From NCBI RefSeq assembly GCF_029227915.1, contig NC_079886.1, forward strand, positions 19,630,501-19,694,500: DNA of 64,000 nucleotides, given 5' to 3'. Both the position numbers and the translations under genes were made by a program. The DNA comes from Hydractinia symbiolongicarpus. Its lineage: Eukaryota > Cnidaria > Hydrozoa > Anthoathecata > Hydractiniidae. Position 1 is the first letter of the stretch. Each line of letters opens with the position of its first letter. Positions 33,701 through 44,780 of this stretch are shown here, in pieces. The notes under the pieces are model-generated. The model saw only the letters and a program-made list of their open reading frames with translations. It was not told where the DNA came from and did not search any database.

Positions 33701-36700
33701 ACCATCGAAGATAAGGACATGGCCATTGCATACCTGGTAGACGAGCTCACGGTCAAGGATGAAGAAAAAATCCTTGTAAATACATGCAAATAAATTCGGT
33801 ATAACATGCGTAATTTCTAATCAGAACTCTGTTTCTTCCCCTAACACAGACATAGAGGGGGCTAATACACGTGTTGGCCAACAAATTATTCAGACTTCAC
33901 CTCCTCACCTCTCACATATTTATTTACAATTTTACCTTAAGAAGTTTATGTAGTATGTGGTCTTAGCAATCAATAAGAAATTAAACCCGCCCATGTTGCA
34001 ATAAAAAGAGTACTCAGCTTTTAGAAATGTTGAGAAAACTTAATAATGGATTTTGAACGCTGATTCGAACTGTGTCTTTGATAAAAGTAAATAGACCTTT
34101 TTAAATGTTTTTGCAGTAAGCCCTTTTGGTTTTAACAACTGTGTGGCAGCCATAAAGATGGAGGTGCTTGGTGAAGGTGAAAGGTGTTCTTTGCAATAAA
34201 GTATCATTACATATTTTTATGCATACTTGTCAATTAAAAGTTATTCGTCTACACTCTATAATAGTTTTAACAATGTTTTTGTTGAAAGAAGTGGGCTGAA
34301 AAGACATTTCAACAAGGTCCTGCATCTTTTTGTCTGCTTTGCAGTTGTTAAAAAGGTCTATTTTTATCAAAGACAGTTCAAGAAGGTAGAAGGGGTTACC
34401 ACCAAAGATGTAAACATTTAAAAATGTATTTTTGTAGAATCTTCCAAAATAATATTAATACCACATTCGACATATCTAGTTCAAATTCTTGCAAACGTTA
34501 AGGAGGTAGTTACTGAATTTTCCCTGGGAATTTTTTAAACAGGTTTTTCCCTGAGAATTTTTCGAACAAATTTATTTCCTCAACTGGCACATTTTTTCCT
34601 TTTTTATTCTGACTAATCACCTTGTTAATGCAAAAGTTAAGTATCTCTCAAGGTGCTAAACATCTGTAAATGTCTGGTTAGCTACTTTGCAACACATTTT
34701 AAAAATTTGTTAGCAGAATATTTTTTTCTTATTAAATGATGTTTATCATAAATATATTCCATGCACAGTTTATTTTCAGTGTGATTGTAATTAATTATTT
34801 CCAAATTTTCTCATTAGGGTAAGAATGTACTTATTGAGCAAAGTTTTGGTGGGCCTAAAATCACTAAAGATGGAGTTACTGTTGCAAAAGCTATCGAATT
34901 AAAGGACAAATACATGAATATGGGTGCGAGACTTGTGCAAGATGTAGCTAATAACACCAATGAAGAAGCCGGAGATGGAACTACTACAGCTACTGTTCTG
35001 GCACGTGCCATTGCTAAAGCTGGATTTGAAGCTGTATCAAAAGGAGCAAACCCAAATGATGTCAGAAAAGGTACATAAAAAATTTGTACAAATATTATTC
35101 TATGTCACAATACAAGTAATAATTTGTTAAGTTATAGGAAGTTAAGGGGTTAGAAAGTTAAAACAAGTTCTCACAGGGAAAATTCACACAATAGTAAACT
35201 AATAGTAAACTCTGGGATAGACAGTATGAAATATTTGCAAAATTGAGTATTCTTTTGTAGGTGTTATGATGGCTGTAGAAACAGTAACCAACAAATTAAA
35301 AGAGCTTTCCCGACCTGTCACCACATCAGAAGAGATTGCTCAAGTTGCAACAATTTCAGCTAACAACGATATCTCAGTTGGTGAACTAATTTCAAGAGCT
35401 ATGGATAGAGTGGGTAAAGATGGTGTCATCACTGTGAAAGATGGAAAAACCGTTAATGATGAACTTGAAGTTATTGAGGGCATGAAGTTTGACAGAGGTT
35501 ATATTTCCCCATACTTCATCAACTCGAGCAAAGGCCAAAAAACAGAGTACGAAAATGCATTGGTGTTGCTTTGTCAAACAAAACTTTCCAATGTGCAAGA
35601 CATTGTTCCAGCACTAGAACTTGCTAATGCCAACAAACGCCCACTCCTGATCATTGCTGAAGATGTGGATAGCGAAGCTCTGACTGCACTTGTTATTAAC
35701 CGATTAAAAATTGGACTTCAAGTTGTTGCTGTCAAAGCACCTGGCTTTGGTGACAATAGAAAAAACACATTAAAAGATATTGCAATCTCTACAGGTGCCC
35801 AGGTAACACTTTTTTTTTAAGGAAAGTAAAAAAGCATGTTCACAATATTTAGTAATTTTAAAAGACGTGAAAAAAGGGATTTCTCTTCATATTACATTAT
35901 GAATAGAAAATAAAAAGTATAGAAAATATTGTATGCTTATACAATGTCAACTTTTTTTAATACACGCCCAATGTTAGGGTGTATTTCCACAACAAAATAC
36001 ATTATTTGGTTTCATTTAGATCAAAAGGTAAAACCTACAACAAGTTTTTCATTTGTTTATTTTTTATTTTTAGGTATTTGGTGATGATTTAGGCCTAAAA
36101 TTAGAGGATGTGCAACTCGGTGACCTTGGACAAGTAGGTGAGCTTGTTGTTACCAAGGACGATACATTACTTATGAAGGGTCGCGGCGATCCAGATGCAA
36201 TTAAACAGCGGGCTGAAGATATTCATGACGAAATTAAAACAACCAACTCAGACTACGAGAAGGAAAAATATCAAGAGAGACTTGCCAAATTAGTTGGTGG
36301 TGTTGCTGTTATCAAGGTAAAGGTTTGATTTAAGAGAATTAATTTTCCTTATCTGAGATTTGATGTTGTCTCCCCTACAATTAGAGTACTTTTCCAATTT
36401 AGCAGACTATGTGAACTGTCACTTCGTCAGTCTATTTTATGTCTCCTACATAAAACGCCTGTAAACAGTGTAAATTTGGAGAACAAGTATCATCAAATTT
36501 CCTTTTTCGCGAAATTTATTCTACGGTAAATTAACTCCTTAAGTCACTCAATTCCTTTTCTTGTGTGTGGTAACATTAGCTCCATTATTAACATCGTATA
36601 TATACATGTCTAAAGGTTGGCGGTGGTAGTGAAGTGGAAGTGAATGAGAAGAAGGATCGTGTTACTGACGCTCTCAATGCCACTCGTGCGGCTGCTGAAG

Positions 36701-37551
36701 AAGGAGTTGTTGCAGGTGGTGGCACAGCCTTAATCAGATGTGCCGACTCGTTGAATTCCCTGACGACTGCTAATGCCGATCAAGCTACCGGTGTGGAAAT
36801 CATTAGGGGAGCTCTCTACAAACCCTGCTGGACTATTATTTCAAACACTGGTATTGAACCAGCTGTTGTTGTTGAGAAGGTTTGTGTTGCTATTTAATTA
36901 TTATTTTAATAGTCATTTGTGTTTTTTTGTTTTGGTTGTACGCTGCAGTCTCCGCGGTTATATTTTTTAACATGTTTATTTTTAAATGCCTTATTTGTTG
37001 CTTTATAGACTAGCTGCCTTTTAAATTTTTCAAAGAATTCTTGCCAGTATTTTTGATAGACCTGCCGCATGCTTTATCTGAATATGGCTGCTTTTCGCTT
37101 CATTTAATAATTGCTTTTGTTTATACGCAATGCATGTGCTGATAATAAGATCTGTTATGGTACTCCATGTCTGTCTGTAGGCCAAAGACAGTAGCTGTGA
37201 GTAGCTAGAAATGAATGGCCGTGGATTTTTGCTCTGATTAGCTTACTAACCTCTCCACGGTATATGTATATTACGTATGAGGTATTTTTTCTTCAGATTG
37301 CTGCAAACGAAGACTTAGAAGAAGGTTACAACGCTGCCACTGGTGAATTTGTGAATTTATTTCAAGCCGGTATTATCGATCCAACTAAAGTCGTGCGTAT
37401 CGCATTAAATGATGCTGCCGGTGTTGCTTCTCTACTAACAACTACAGAAGCCGTTATTATTGATCTACCTAAAGAAGAACCACCAATGCCGATGGGAGGC
37501 ATGGGTGGTATGGGCGGAGGCATGGGTGGAATGGGCGGTATGGGATTTTAA
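30718..37551 (+). CDS. HSPD1: Mitochondrial 60-kDa chaperonin (HSP60)
   Basis: Six coding exons: 30718-30912, 34818-35070, 35261-35802, 36074-36316, 36616-36879, 37297-37551, phases closing, 583 residues. Exon 1 encodes a basic, hydroxylated mitochondrial presequence (about residues 1-30) and the start of the equatorial domain. The nucleotide-binding GDGTTT is at 117-122. Apical-domain blocks [10 protein letters not shown] and [11 protein letters not shown] are intact, as are [17 protein letters not shown] and the ATP-site region near the C-terminus. The protein ends in the Gly-Gly-Met repeat tail typical of GroEL-type chaperonins. It folds imported proteins in the matrix together with HSP10. 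Nothing is missing. Intron 1 (3.9 kb) hosts a LINE fragment and other repeats. Regulation is probably by the heat-shock element upstream. Confidence 0.96.
31410..32790 (-). mobile_element. 5'-truncated non-LTR retrotransposon (CR1/jockey-like RT fragment)
   Basis: An open frame at 31715-32779 (minus) encodes the C-terminal half of a reverse transcriptase: the [11 protein letters not shown] motif, the FADDT catalytic box, then the thumb and a C-terminal region ending in a typical LINE tail motif. The element lacks the endonuclease and the first RT motifs, as expected from incomplete reverse transcription. Its 3' end (lower coordinates) runs into a short ATCT tandem tail near 31410-31425, a common end for this clade. 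The frame is still open for 354 codons, so insertion is fairly recent. It lies antisense within HSP60 intron 1. Confidence 0.85.
33150..34400. repeat. Composite dispersed repeats in HSP60 intron 1
   Basis: Positions 33150-33320 match 5160-5350. Positions 33640-34060 match 46140-46262 plus 47193-47410. Positions 34225-34330 match 5540-5650. A short inverted pair (33368-33383 TGGCCGAGTAGTGTCA and 33499-33514) delimits a possible 147-bp foldback element. A 36-codon frame at 33683-33793, less AT-rich than its surroundings, may be a relic of a transposon protein. Confidence 0.55.
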
Positions 37552-38243
37552 GTTAGCGTAAAGGAAAGAACCTTGGAGAAGAAGATTATGGTGGTAAAAC
37601 AGACAACTAAAGCAAAAATCCTCACCTGGACTGTGTGAAAGTACGAACGAAAAAAAACATTTTGTAATAAGATTTTTTGTACTTTTTATTTTTATAAAAC
37701 CAGATTCTGGGTTCTCTGAATTGCTGAAAGGAAGAACGAATTTGTAAGAAAATAATATTTAGAAATATACTCTAGAAGTACATTTTGACACACTTTTTTG
37801 TAAAAAATAACCCGTAAGTATAACAATAGTTATTTTTTAGCCGAGTCAGCGGAGTAAGCAATGAGCCTAAAAATAGCATGCACCGTTTCGTTTTCCAGCT
37901 ACAATACACTTGATACATAAGTCAAAATACAAGTTACGGATTTTTGTACTATTTTATCGCGTACAGTATACCGTATTATTTGTGTATTCCAACATCGTGT
38001 CACAAAATGTGTAAACATTCGATATCCAGTGAGAATTAGCCAACTAGCCTTTCGAAAGAGTTTTAAATTGAATTTTTATTTTAAAAATACCTATTTTTTT
38101 CATAAGTAACCGAACTTGATTTGAAAAATTATAAAGCAACTTCGGTTCTGTACAATTGTGAGTACAGCAAGTCAAAATCGGGTGTTAAATACGTAAGGGC
38201 GTTTTTTGTATAGGGGGTCCTTATGGATCCCCTGGTCCGCTTA

Positions 38244-38932
38244 AGGGCCTTTTTATATGAGAACCGGGAAACTCGCCCATCGAGTTTCCCGGTAGAGCGG
38301 GCTAATATCAACTCGGGTTTATATGTAATTTGTCATTTCCCATCCCGGGTTTATATGAAGAAAAATTAGCGGGAAACTAAAAGTGGCGGGGTGAATATCT
38401 AGGCAAATATGGCTTCCAACAACTGAAAAAAGATAGCGATACTGTTGATGCTTGAAACAATTGTGTTATCACTAATAATTATTTCTCAAATTTTTTGAAA
38501 ATTTCAGTTATTCCATCATTTCTGACCAATTTAAATATTATTCATTAAAATCTCCCACACGCCTGAAACAGGATTAAAAGTTAATCTTAGATAATTCTCA
38601 ATTATAATTTTAGTGAAACCTGGTGTTTTCAGCATGTTTCATGGTTTTGTTGTCTTTTATTAGAAATACACTATGATTCAAAAACAAATATGTCCATTGA
38701 TATGCAATAATAGTGATAATTATTTGCTCCTCTAAGGTTACATAAACCTTTTCCGTACTTTGCCACCGGGTTTTTCTGTTTACATGGACAAATATCCATC
38801 CCATTTAACCGGGATCCCGGCTCACTTGCCACACGATTTTAATTTTCAGCGTTCTTCCGCAAATATCCGAGATCTCAGTCATGTGGGATATCTCGGTGGA
38901 CCGAGTTTCCCGGTCTCATATAAAAAGGCCCT
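38244..38932. mobile_element. 689-bp element with about 31-bp terminal inverted repeats
   Basis: The left repeat 38244-38275 begins AGGGCCTTTTTATATGAGA and continues with a GGGAAACTCG block. The right repeat 38902-38932 is its complement with a single-base length difference. Secondary GGGTTTATATGAAG-like motifs lie inside. The flanks read TTA/AAG, so a TTAA-type target is possible but not intact. No coding capacity. Confidence 0.7.
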
Positions 38933-39521
38933 AAGTGTCAAAACAGAAATAACTAAAACTTGCAGAAAAAATGAAACTGCAGTGACTTCTTCGACGAAGA
39001 GAGTGAAGATGGAAAAATTCTTAGTGTTCTTTTTTAATAAATCCGTTGTTTCTTGGTCTCGGGTACTCAACACAGTGACTTCTTTTCTTCTTTTCTTATA
39101 GAAACACTAAAACTTTAATCGAAGAAATTTATGCAACCATTAGGCAACTGTAGATATAGATATTAGCCGAGAAACAAGCAATGAATATGACCAAAATTTC
39201 CTTTTGCTTATAAAAAGAAAATCGTGTACACGTTATGATTTTTAGATTATTTTTTTTCTCATACAGCATATTGTACCGTATATATATCCCAAATCATCCA
39301 TAACAAAAACCATCCGGTTTGGTCACACATTCGGATCATTAAAAGATAGCGAATAATTGACTGGTTGTCAAATGTCATTACGCCAACTTAAAATATCCTG
39401 GAAAGTTTGGGGTAGGGAAATCCAGAAGGGTGTTCCCAACTTAAAAGGAGTTGATAAACTATAACGTGACATGCAAGATTCGGAATATTGCGGAAAATAA
39501 ATCACTAAAAACCGGAATGAG

Positions 39522-39768
39522 ATTTAGGCGCAGCATCACTCATGTAGTAGGCACTAGATGAACGCCCTTCTCTGGTTCCTCTGCTCTACGATTCTGTCAA
39601 CTCATCTACTGAAGATAACGTGATAAAAAACGGACAGGCGAAACTGATTTGAAGCATTTTTAAGTGATTCTATTGTTGTGATTTTGATGAGATAGTAGTT
39701 ATAGTAACCTAATATATCAGTTTGGAAAAGGGATCTTTTAGGTGGGTACCTATTTTGCTTTGATATTC
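39522..39768 (-). repeat. Dispersed repeat, arm 2 (near-identical to 23276-23521)
   Basis: Reverse complement of the 23276-23521 copy with few differences. The boundaries are sharp on both sides: ATTTAGGCG at one end and GATATTCAT at the other. No terminal repeats were recognised, so its class is unknown. Confidence 0.8.
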
Positions 39769-40049
39769 ATCTCGTGTAGAAACTGGATATCATAAAAAGG
39801 TGAATGCAAGGCGAATGTGTGGGAGTTTTCGCAAATTTGCCTTCTCTTTTAGACTGGAAGATCCACAGGTATTGCCTTGTGTGGCTCGATTACTAAACTT
39901 GCTGACGGGCGCTAGTGTAAACGACTTAGAACTGTGTCGCTTTTATTAATTTTAGTTGTGGCTTGTGCAAGTAGTTGGGACGCGGTGTGGTTTAATTTAA
40001 CAGATGGCGCGGCTTAATACTTTTTCACTTTCAAATTTTATACTTTTTG

Positions 40050-40850
40050 AATTTCCGCGCCCGAAGGCGTAGGAAATTCTTTAAAACCGTCGTTTTTTCT
40101 TTTGGAGCATTTTTTGAGAAAAAATCGACCCTGGGATTTCACGTTTCTCTGATTTTTTGTTACCTAAATGTCATTTTAGGCCAAAATTGGTTCAAAAATT
40201 ATAACTACTTTATTTTCCACAATATTTCGCACAGATCACAAAAAAAATATGCTGAACATGATAGTGACATCAAAATTTTGATTTTTTGCCACCTGAAATA
40301 TCATTTTAGGCCAAAATTGGTCCAAAAATTTAAACTACTTTATTTTCGACAAAATTTGGCACAGTTAATGAAAAAAGTATGCTGAACATGATGGTGGCAT
40401 CAAAATTTTGATTTTTTGCCACCTGAAATGTCATTTTAGGCCAAAATTGGTCCAAAAATTTAAACTACTTTATTTTCGACAAAATTTGGCACAGTTAATA
40501 AAAAAAGTATGCTGAACATGATGGTGGCATCAAAATTTTGTTTTTTTTGTCAACTAAATGCCGTTTAAGACCATACACGTTTCAATCGGAAGACTTTCAA
40601 TCATGAATGATAGGCTATAATTTTTGTTCGCAATTTCTTTTAAAGTGTGAGTTTATTATGACACGTTTCGTTTTGTTTGCGTTTGTTGTACGATGTAATG
40701 TCACTTGTGTGTTTTATCTTCAGAGCTTCAAGCACCAAACCTCTTCGAATGTTTGGCACGATAACACAACGAATTAGCAGGTTGTCATCAAATATTTTGG
40801 TAGCGAGCGGAAATTCTTAGAGCCCCCAGGGCTTCTTGTTTTATTTATTT
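40050..40850. repeat. Three-copy 130-bp tandem array in a possible Helentron-like element
   Basis: CCAAAATTGG recurs at 40181, 40311 and 40441, a 130-bp period, with a diverged partial copy after. The array is framed by CCGCGCCCGAAGGCG with GGAAATTCTTTA at 40055-40085, and GCGAGCGGAAATTCTTAGAG with a CCC/GGG hairpin at 40803-40840. A tandem core inside related ends resembles non-autonomous Helentrons, but termini are not proven. Confidence 0.5.
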
Positions 40851-41763
40851 CTGCCTGCTTTTACTGTTAGAATAAAGGACTGACTACAATCCTTGCAATT
40901 CATAATAATTTTCTTCATTTTTTAAATATAAAAGAGCAGATACTTTGCTTTGTAGCTATTCTGTGATATGATGGCCAGTCGAACGAGAGTGATGCTGCTG
41001 CTGAAAATCGCCATTTTAAATTTATAGTATCAGGATTCCTGTCACAAATATGTCAATATATGATGATTTTACAGATGTGTGGCTATATAAAAAAGCTGTT
41101 TTGTTAAGATTTAGTGTCCTTGATCCAGAGAGCTGGATGCCTTTTTGATTTAGCTGCGAAGTGATTTTGATTACCTTTTTTTTGCAGAAATTTTATGTAA
41201 CTCACATTTGTCTTTCACATATATGAGAAAGTGAGAACACGCAGGCATAATGTCATTGCATGATTCAACAGGTAAAAGCCTGCTCTTTGTAAACTTTTTC
41301 TGAATGCTGGTTACACAGTTTCTCAAAGTTGCATAAAACAGATGGATGTTGCATCAGTTCAGAAATCATTTGTTTTGTATTAGTAATGGAACGTGATATA
41401 TATTCAGTTGATTTATGAAAAACTGTTTCGACATGACAAAACATGTTGAAAACCTTACTAATTACATTCCATAAACCCCTTCTGTCTTAGGCTCTAGTAA
41501 ACATATCAAATTCTGAATTGTGTTTTAAAGAGTTTCCTCAAGTGATTGGCTTGACTGTGCTAAACACATATCCACTTAAATATATAATTATTCAGAAATC
41601 CTTAGGTATTTAAAACTCTACAGCACTTCCATAAAATTCAGTAATTGCGTGTTTGAGTAATATTTTCCTCCTTGGCATCATCAACTGAAACAATATAACT
41701 GTGAAATTCTTGGCGAGTTTTGTCTGACTAGCAATTACCCACAGTACTCGAATTAATCATATT

Positions 41764-41955
41764 TTAAAACACCGCTGCATCGATTAATTCTTTTGCACTT
41801 TTTTTTTTGTTTTTACTGATATTTTTACCCTTTGTGTGATTTACATTTTCATGCCTTGACAATCCTCGCCTTATTTTGCAAACTCCATCACAGTGTAAAC
41901 AAGGAAATCCGGGTACAGGAGTTGGTTTGCTAAGTTCGTCAATGATGGTATTCAC
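41764..41955 (-). pseudogene. C2H2 zinc-finger fragment, probably from a transposable element
   Basis: A 63-codon frame with a finger of the form C-x2-C-x3-C...L-x2-H-x4-H (FPCLHCDGVCKIRRGLSRH). This GLSRH style is typical of zinc fingers at the N-terminus of non-LTR retrotransposon proteins. There are no matching exons around it, so it is best read as a relic. A first exon of a host gene cannot be excluded. Confidence 0.4.
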
Positions 41956-43509
41956 GTGAGATGTAAATTTTTAATTTTCCTCATGAATTTCATCTTCCAC
42001 TAACAGGGAAAATATTGTGTTCAACCATTGGTTCTTTAATTATGCAAATAGCATTCTTTTTTGTTGTTTAACTGTGTTTATAAAGGTCGTTGCTTTCTTT
42101 AGCAGTTAAATGATTTTTTAAAACAGCTATTAAAAAATCGCTTTAAGAACTTCTTAGGATTAAAAAAGAATCGCTCGTCTTTAATCAAAAAGTCAGGTTC
42201 CCTTAAAAAAATGTGTACGTAATTTGGGGATTTATGTTGAAACGTTCTTGCTCGTAATTCATTCCCATGCTACGACAGATTGCAGCATTTATAGACCTAT
42301 AAAAGCATTGTAAGTTGACTCGTTGTAACTTCCAAAGCTGACAAGATACATGTACCCTAGCTAGGATGAATTTTTATGACTCTGTACATTTAATACATGG
42401 GGTATCTTAATGTAAAAGCATGAACATTTAAACGAAAACCAGCTTTAATGTCTATACACATAAGGTCGCCATGAAGATTATGACTAACCAGAAGGGTTAT
42501 TGGCCTTTCTGAGGCATTATTTAATTCTATTTTTATTGCTGTTATCCTTGTTATTGCCTACATTACATAACAGATCATACAAAAAAAGCAATCTGTGTTG
42601 TAAAACAAAACATAGTGAGTGAGGATACGTTGTGATTTAACGTCTTGATATTACATATGAACTGAAAAAAATGAAGGGATTGTGTTAATAGCTGGCTATT
42701 TATACAAACATAAATATGTATGAATATATGCATTTTTTGATTGTTAGATCTACACAAAAGAACATGAAGGGCTTTCACTTTATGCATGGAGACATAATAA
42801 AAGAGCTCTATGGCATCTGTGCTTTATTGCTTACAGAAATGTTGTATATATACATTAATGAGGTTACAAACCTGACTCAAATACTTAATTATTATTTAGC
42901 CATTCTTTAACTTTCATGTTAGCTACCAGTAGTTCTATTTTAAAACTAACTAGCTTTTTAGTTAACTACCGCAGAACTTTTAAATGATTTTTTAATTTTA
43001 AGGCTTGACTTACGACGCTGGTTATTCGTGAACTGCATTGGAAACTTGACGCAACTGTTAAGGGTAAACTGTAAAGTGATGAAAAAAATCTTGCCTTGAG
43101 CAAAAATGAGGAAACTTTAAAATCAATTACCTACAAACGATAATAAAAACCTAAATTGTAAACAGACGAATACAAAATATGAAATTCTTCGCTTATTTTT
43201 AAGGGTGAAAAGAGCGTATACACATTGTCCTAGCCTATTGTCTCAGTATATTACGAACTTTTCCTCTCAGATAATTTTTGCCATTTTCCATCTTGCCAAA
43301 CATCGAAAAAACAAACAAACAAATACAACAAAGTCAAAAACAATCGAACAGGAAAGCGTATTTTCCTCAAACCGCTCAATCAAGGAACAAATATTTTGAC
43401 TACAGAAGAAAACAAGAAAATTAATGCTCGAATATATATTTTTAACCAAAAACCATTCCCAATGTTATATTGCTTTTTGTGTGACTGCAAATCAGGCTAA
43501 CAAAACTAT

Positions 43510-44374
43510 CTACAAATTTTGCCAATTGTGTTGCCAATTGTGCTTCTTGCCGTACAATTTCCCATTATGGCATTTGTATTGACTTGTGCGATAGATTGAA
43601 GAGCCACAATAACCATAGTTACCACGTTTATACAAGGATCCAGCATGACAGATATAAACACTTCGGCTGTACAGACGTCCACCACAGACTGCCCATAATG
43701 ATTTGTTGTAACATCGTCCTTTCCAGCACAATTCGGTGTTTCGGTTGCAAACGTTCCATCCACAGATTCTGTAAACTCGTCGAAGGTAGCAGGCTCCTTT
43801 AAAACAGAATTGACTCTTTCGATTACAGACGTTTTTTCCACAGATTCGGTGGACATTTTTTGCATAAACTCTTCCCTTGAAGCAGAACTGGGTTCGGATA
43901 TCATAAATCGCGTATCCACAGCTTCGATAGTACTTCTTTAAATATAGTTTACCAGCGTTGCAAAGGTGTGTGTTTACATTATATCTGTATCCCCCACCTG
44001 TTGGAAACAAGACGTAATGTCATCAGATTTGTTGCGTTTCCAATTAAAATGTGTTGGTAAGAAGACATCAGAGGAATAAAAAGTCTTCTTGCGCAAAAAC
44101 AATAACTTAAGACGAAGAATTTTGTTTCTGTTTAAGCTTGATAGGCATACTTACAGCTTAGTGCAGGATAACCCCCTTGTTGAGGATAACCCCCTTGTTG
44201 AGGATAACCTCCATGTTGCGGATAACCTCCTCGTTGGGGATAACCTCCTTTTTTGGGGTAAACAGCCCAACGGAAGCCAGGATCTTCCATTTCATTCAAT
44301 TCATCCTGGAATTCTTCCTCGGCCAATGTGTAGGCGCTTAGGCCAACAAGTGCGAGTAGCAAATACAACTTCAT
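43510..44374 (-). CDS. Secreted galaxin-like repeat protein with GGYPQ-repeat N-terminus
   Basis: Two coding exons: 44155-44374 and 43510-43997, phases closing, 235 residues. Residues 1-18 are a signal peptide (MKLYLLLALVGLSAYTLA). An acidic stretch follows (19-30), then five GGYP units (GGYPQ with R, H or Q) up to about residue 70. The rest (74-222) is about six 24-residue repeats of the form CG-x(2-3)-Y/C-x6-C-x2-G-x2-Y. This recalls galaxin, the cysteine-repeat protein of coral skeletal matrix, but with single cysteines where galaxin usually has Cys-Cys. The tail is His/Trp/Gln-rich (HNWQHNWQNL). It is probably an extracellular structural or cuticle protein; this is inference from composition. 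The splice junction completes the first Cys-Gly-Gly-Tyr repeat, which supports the model. A TATA box and a 5' non-coding exon lie upstream. Confidence 0.82.
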
Positions 44375-44720
44375 ATCTATATTTAAAAGAATTAATAAAC
44401 ATATCAATCACTATATATTATATATATTAATACCAAATATAATATAATAATAACATAAATATAGATTAATAAATATAAATAAATTAATGTATTTAGACTA
44501 CGTGTTACAATGTTGCATTTAATAAATAGATCTATTTACCAATTCATAAAACCTTCATAGTTAATCGTATTAAACTCTGCGCAAAGATATAACGTAAGCA
44601 ATGACACTGGGTTGCCTTTATGGACAATTCAGCAAGTAAAACTAGCTACTTAAATTCAACAACATTTAACAAGTAGACTGTGATCATATATTCTTTTGCA
44701 TTAAAAGAAAAACCTCTTAC

Positions 44721-44780
44721 CTTCTCTGCATGCAGCAAACAATGTGTTCCCCTTCTAAAATTTGACCTCTATTTATATTA
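44721..44780 (-). promoter_or_regulatory. TATA promoter and 5' non-coding exon of the galaxin-like gene
   Basis: On the minus strand TATAAATAG (44769-44777) is followed about 50 bases later by a GTAAGA donor at 44720. The coding exon is preceded by an ATATAG acceptor at 44377-44378. The start of transcription is therefore expected near 44740-44748, with a short untranslated exon ending at 44721. A strong TATA fits a highly, tissue-specifically expressed structural protein gene. Confidence 0.6.

Larger units (their letters stand above)
37552..43509. other. 6-kb gene-free region with repeats
   Basis: After the HSP60 3' UTR no host exon was recognised. It contains the TIR element at 38244-38932, the repeat arm at 39522-39768, a 130-bp tandem array at 40150-40570 and a C2H2 zinc-finger fragment at 41764-41955. 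The rest is AT-rich without supportable features. Confidence 0.5.

Noticed and set aside
43506-43919. 137-codon minus-strand frame overlapping the galaxin-like exon
   Set aside because: Alternative frame of the repeat exon; the other frame carries the Cys repeats and joins the signal-peptide exon in phase.
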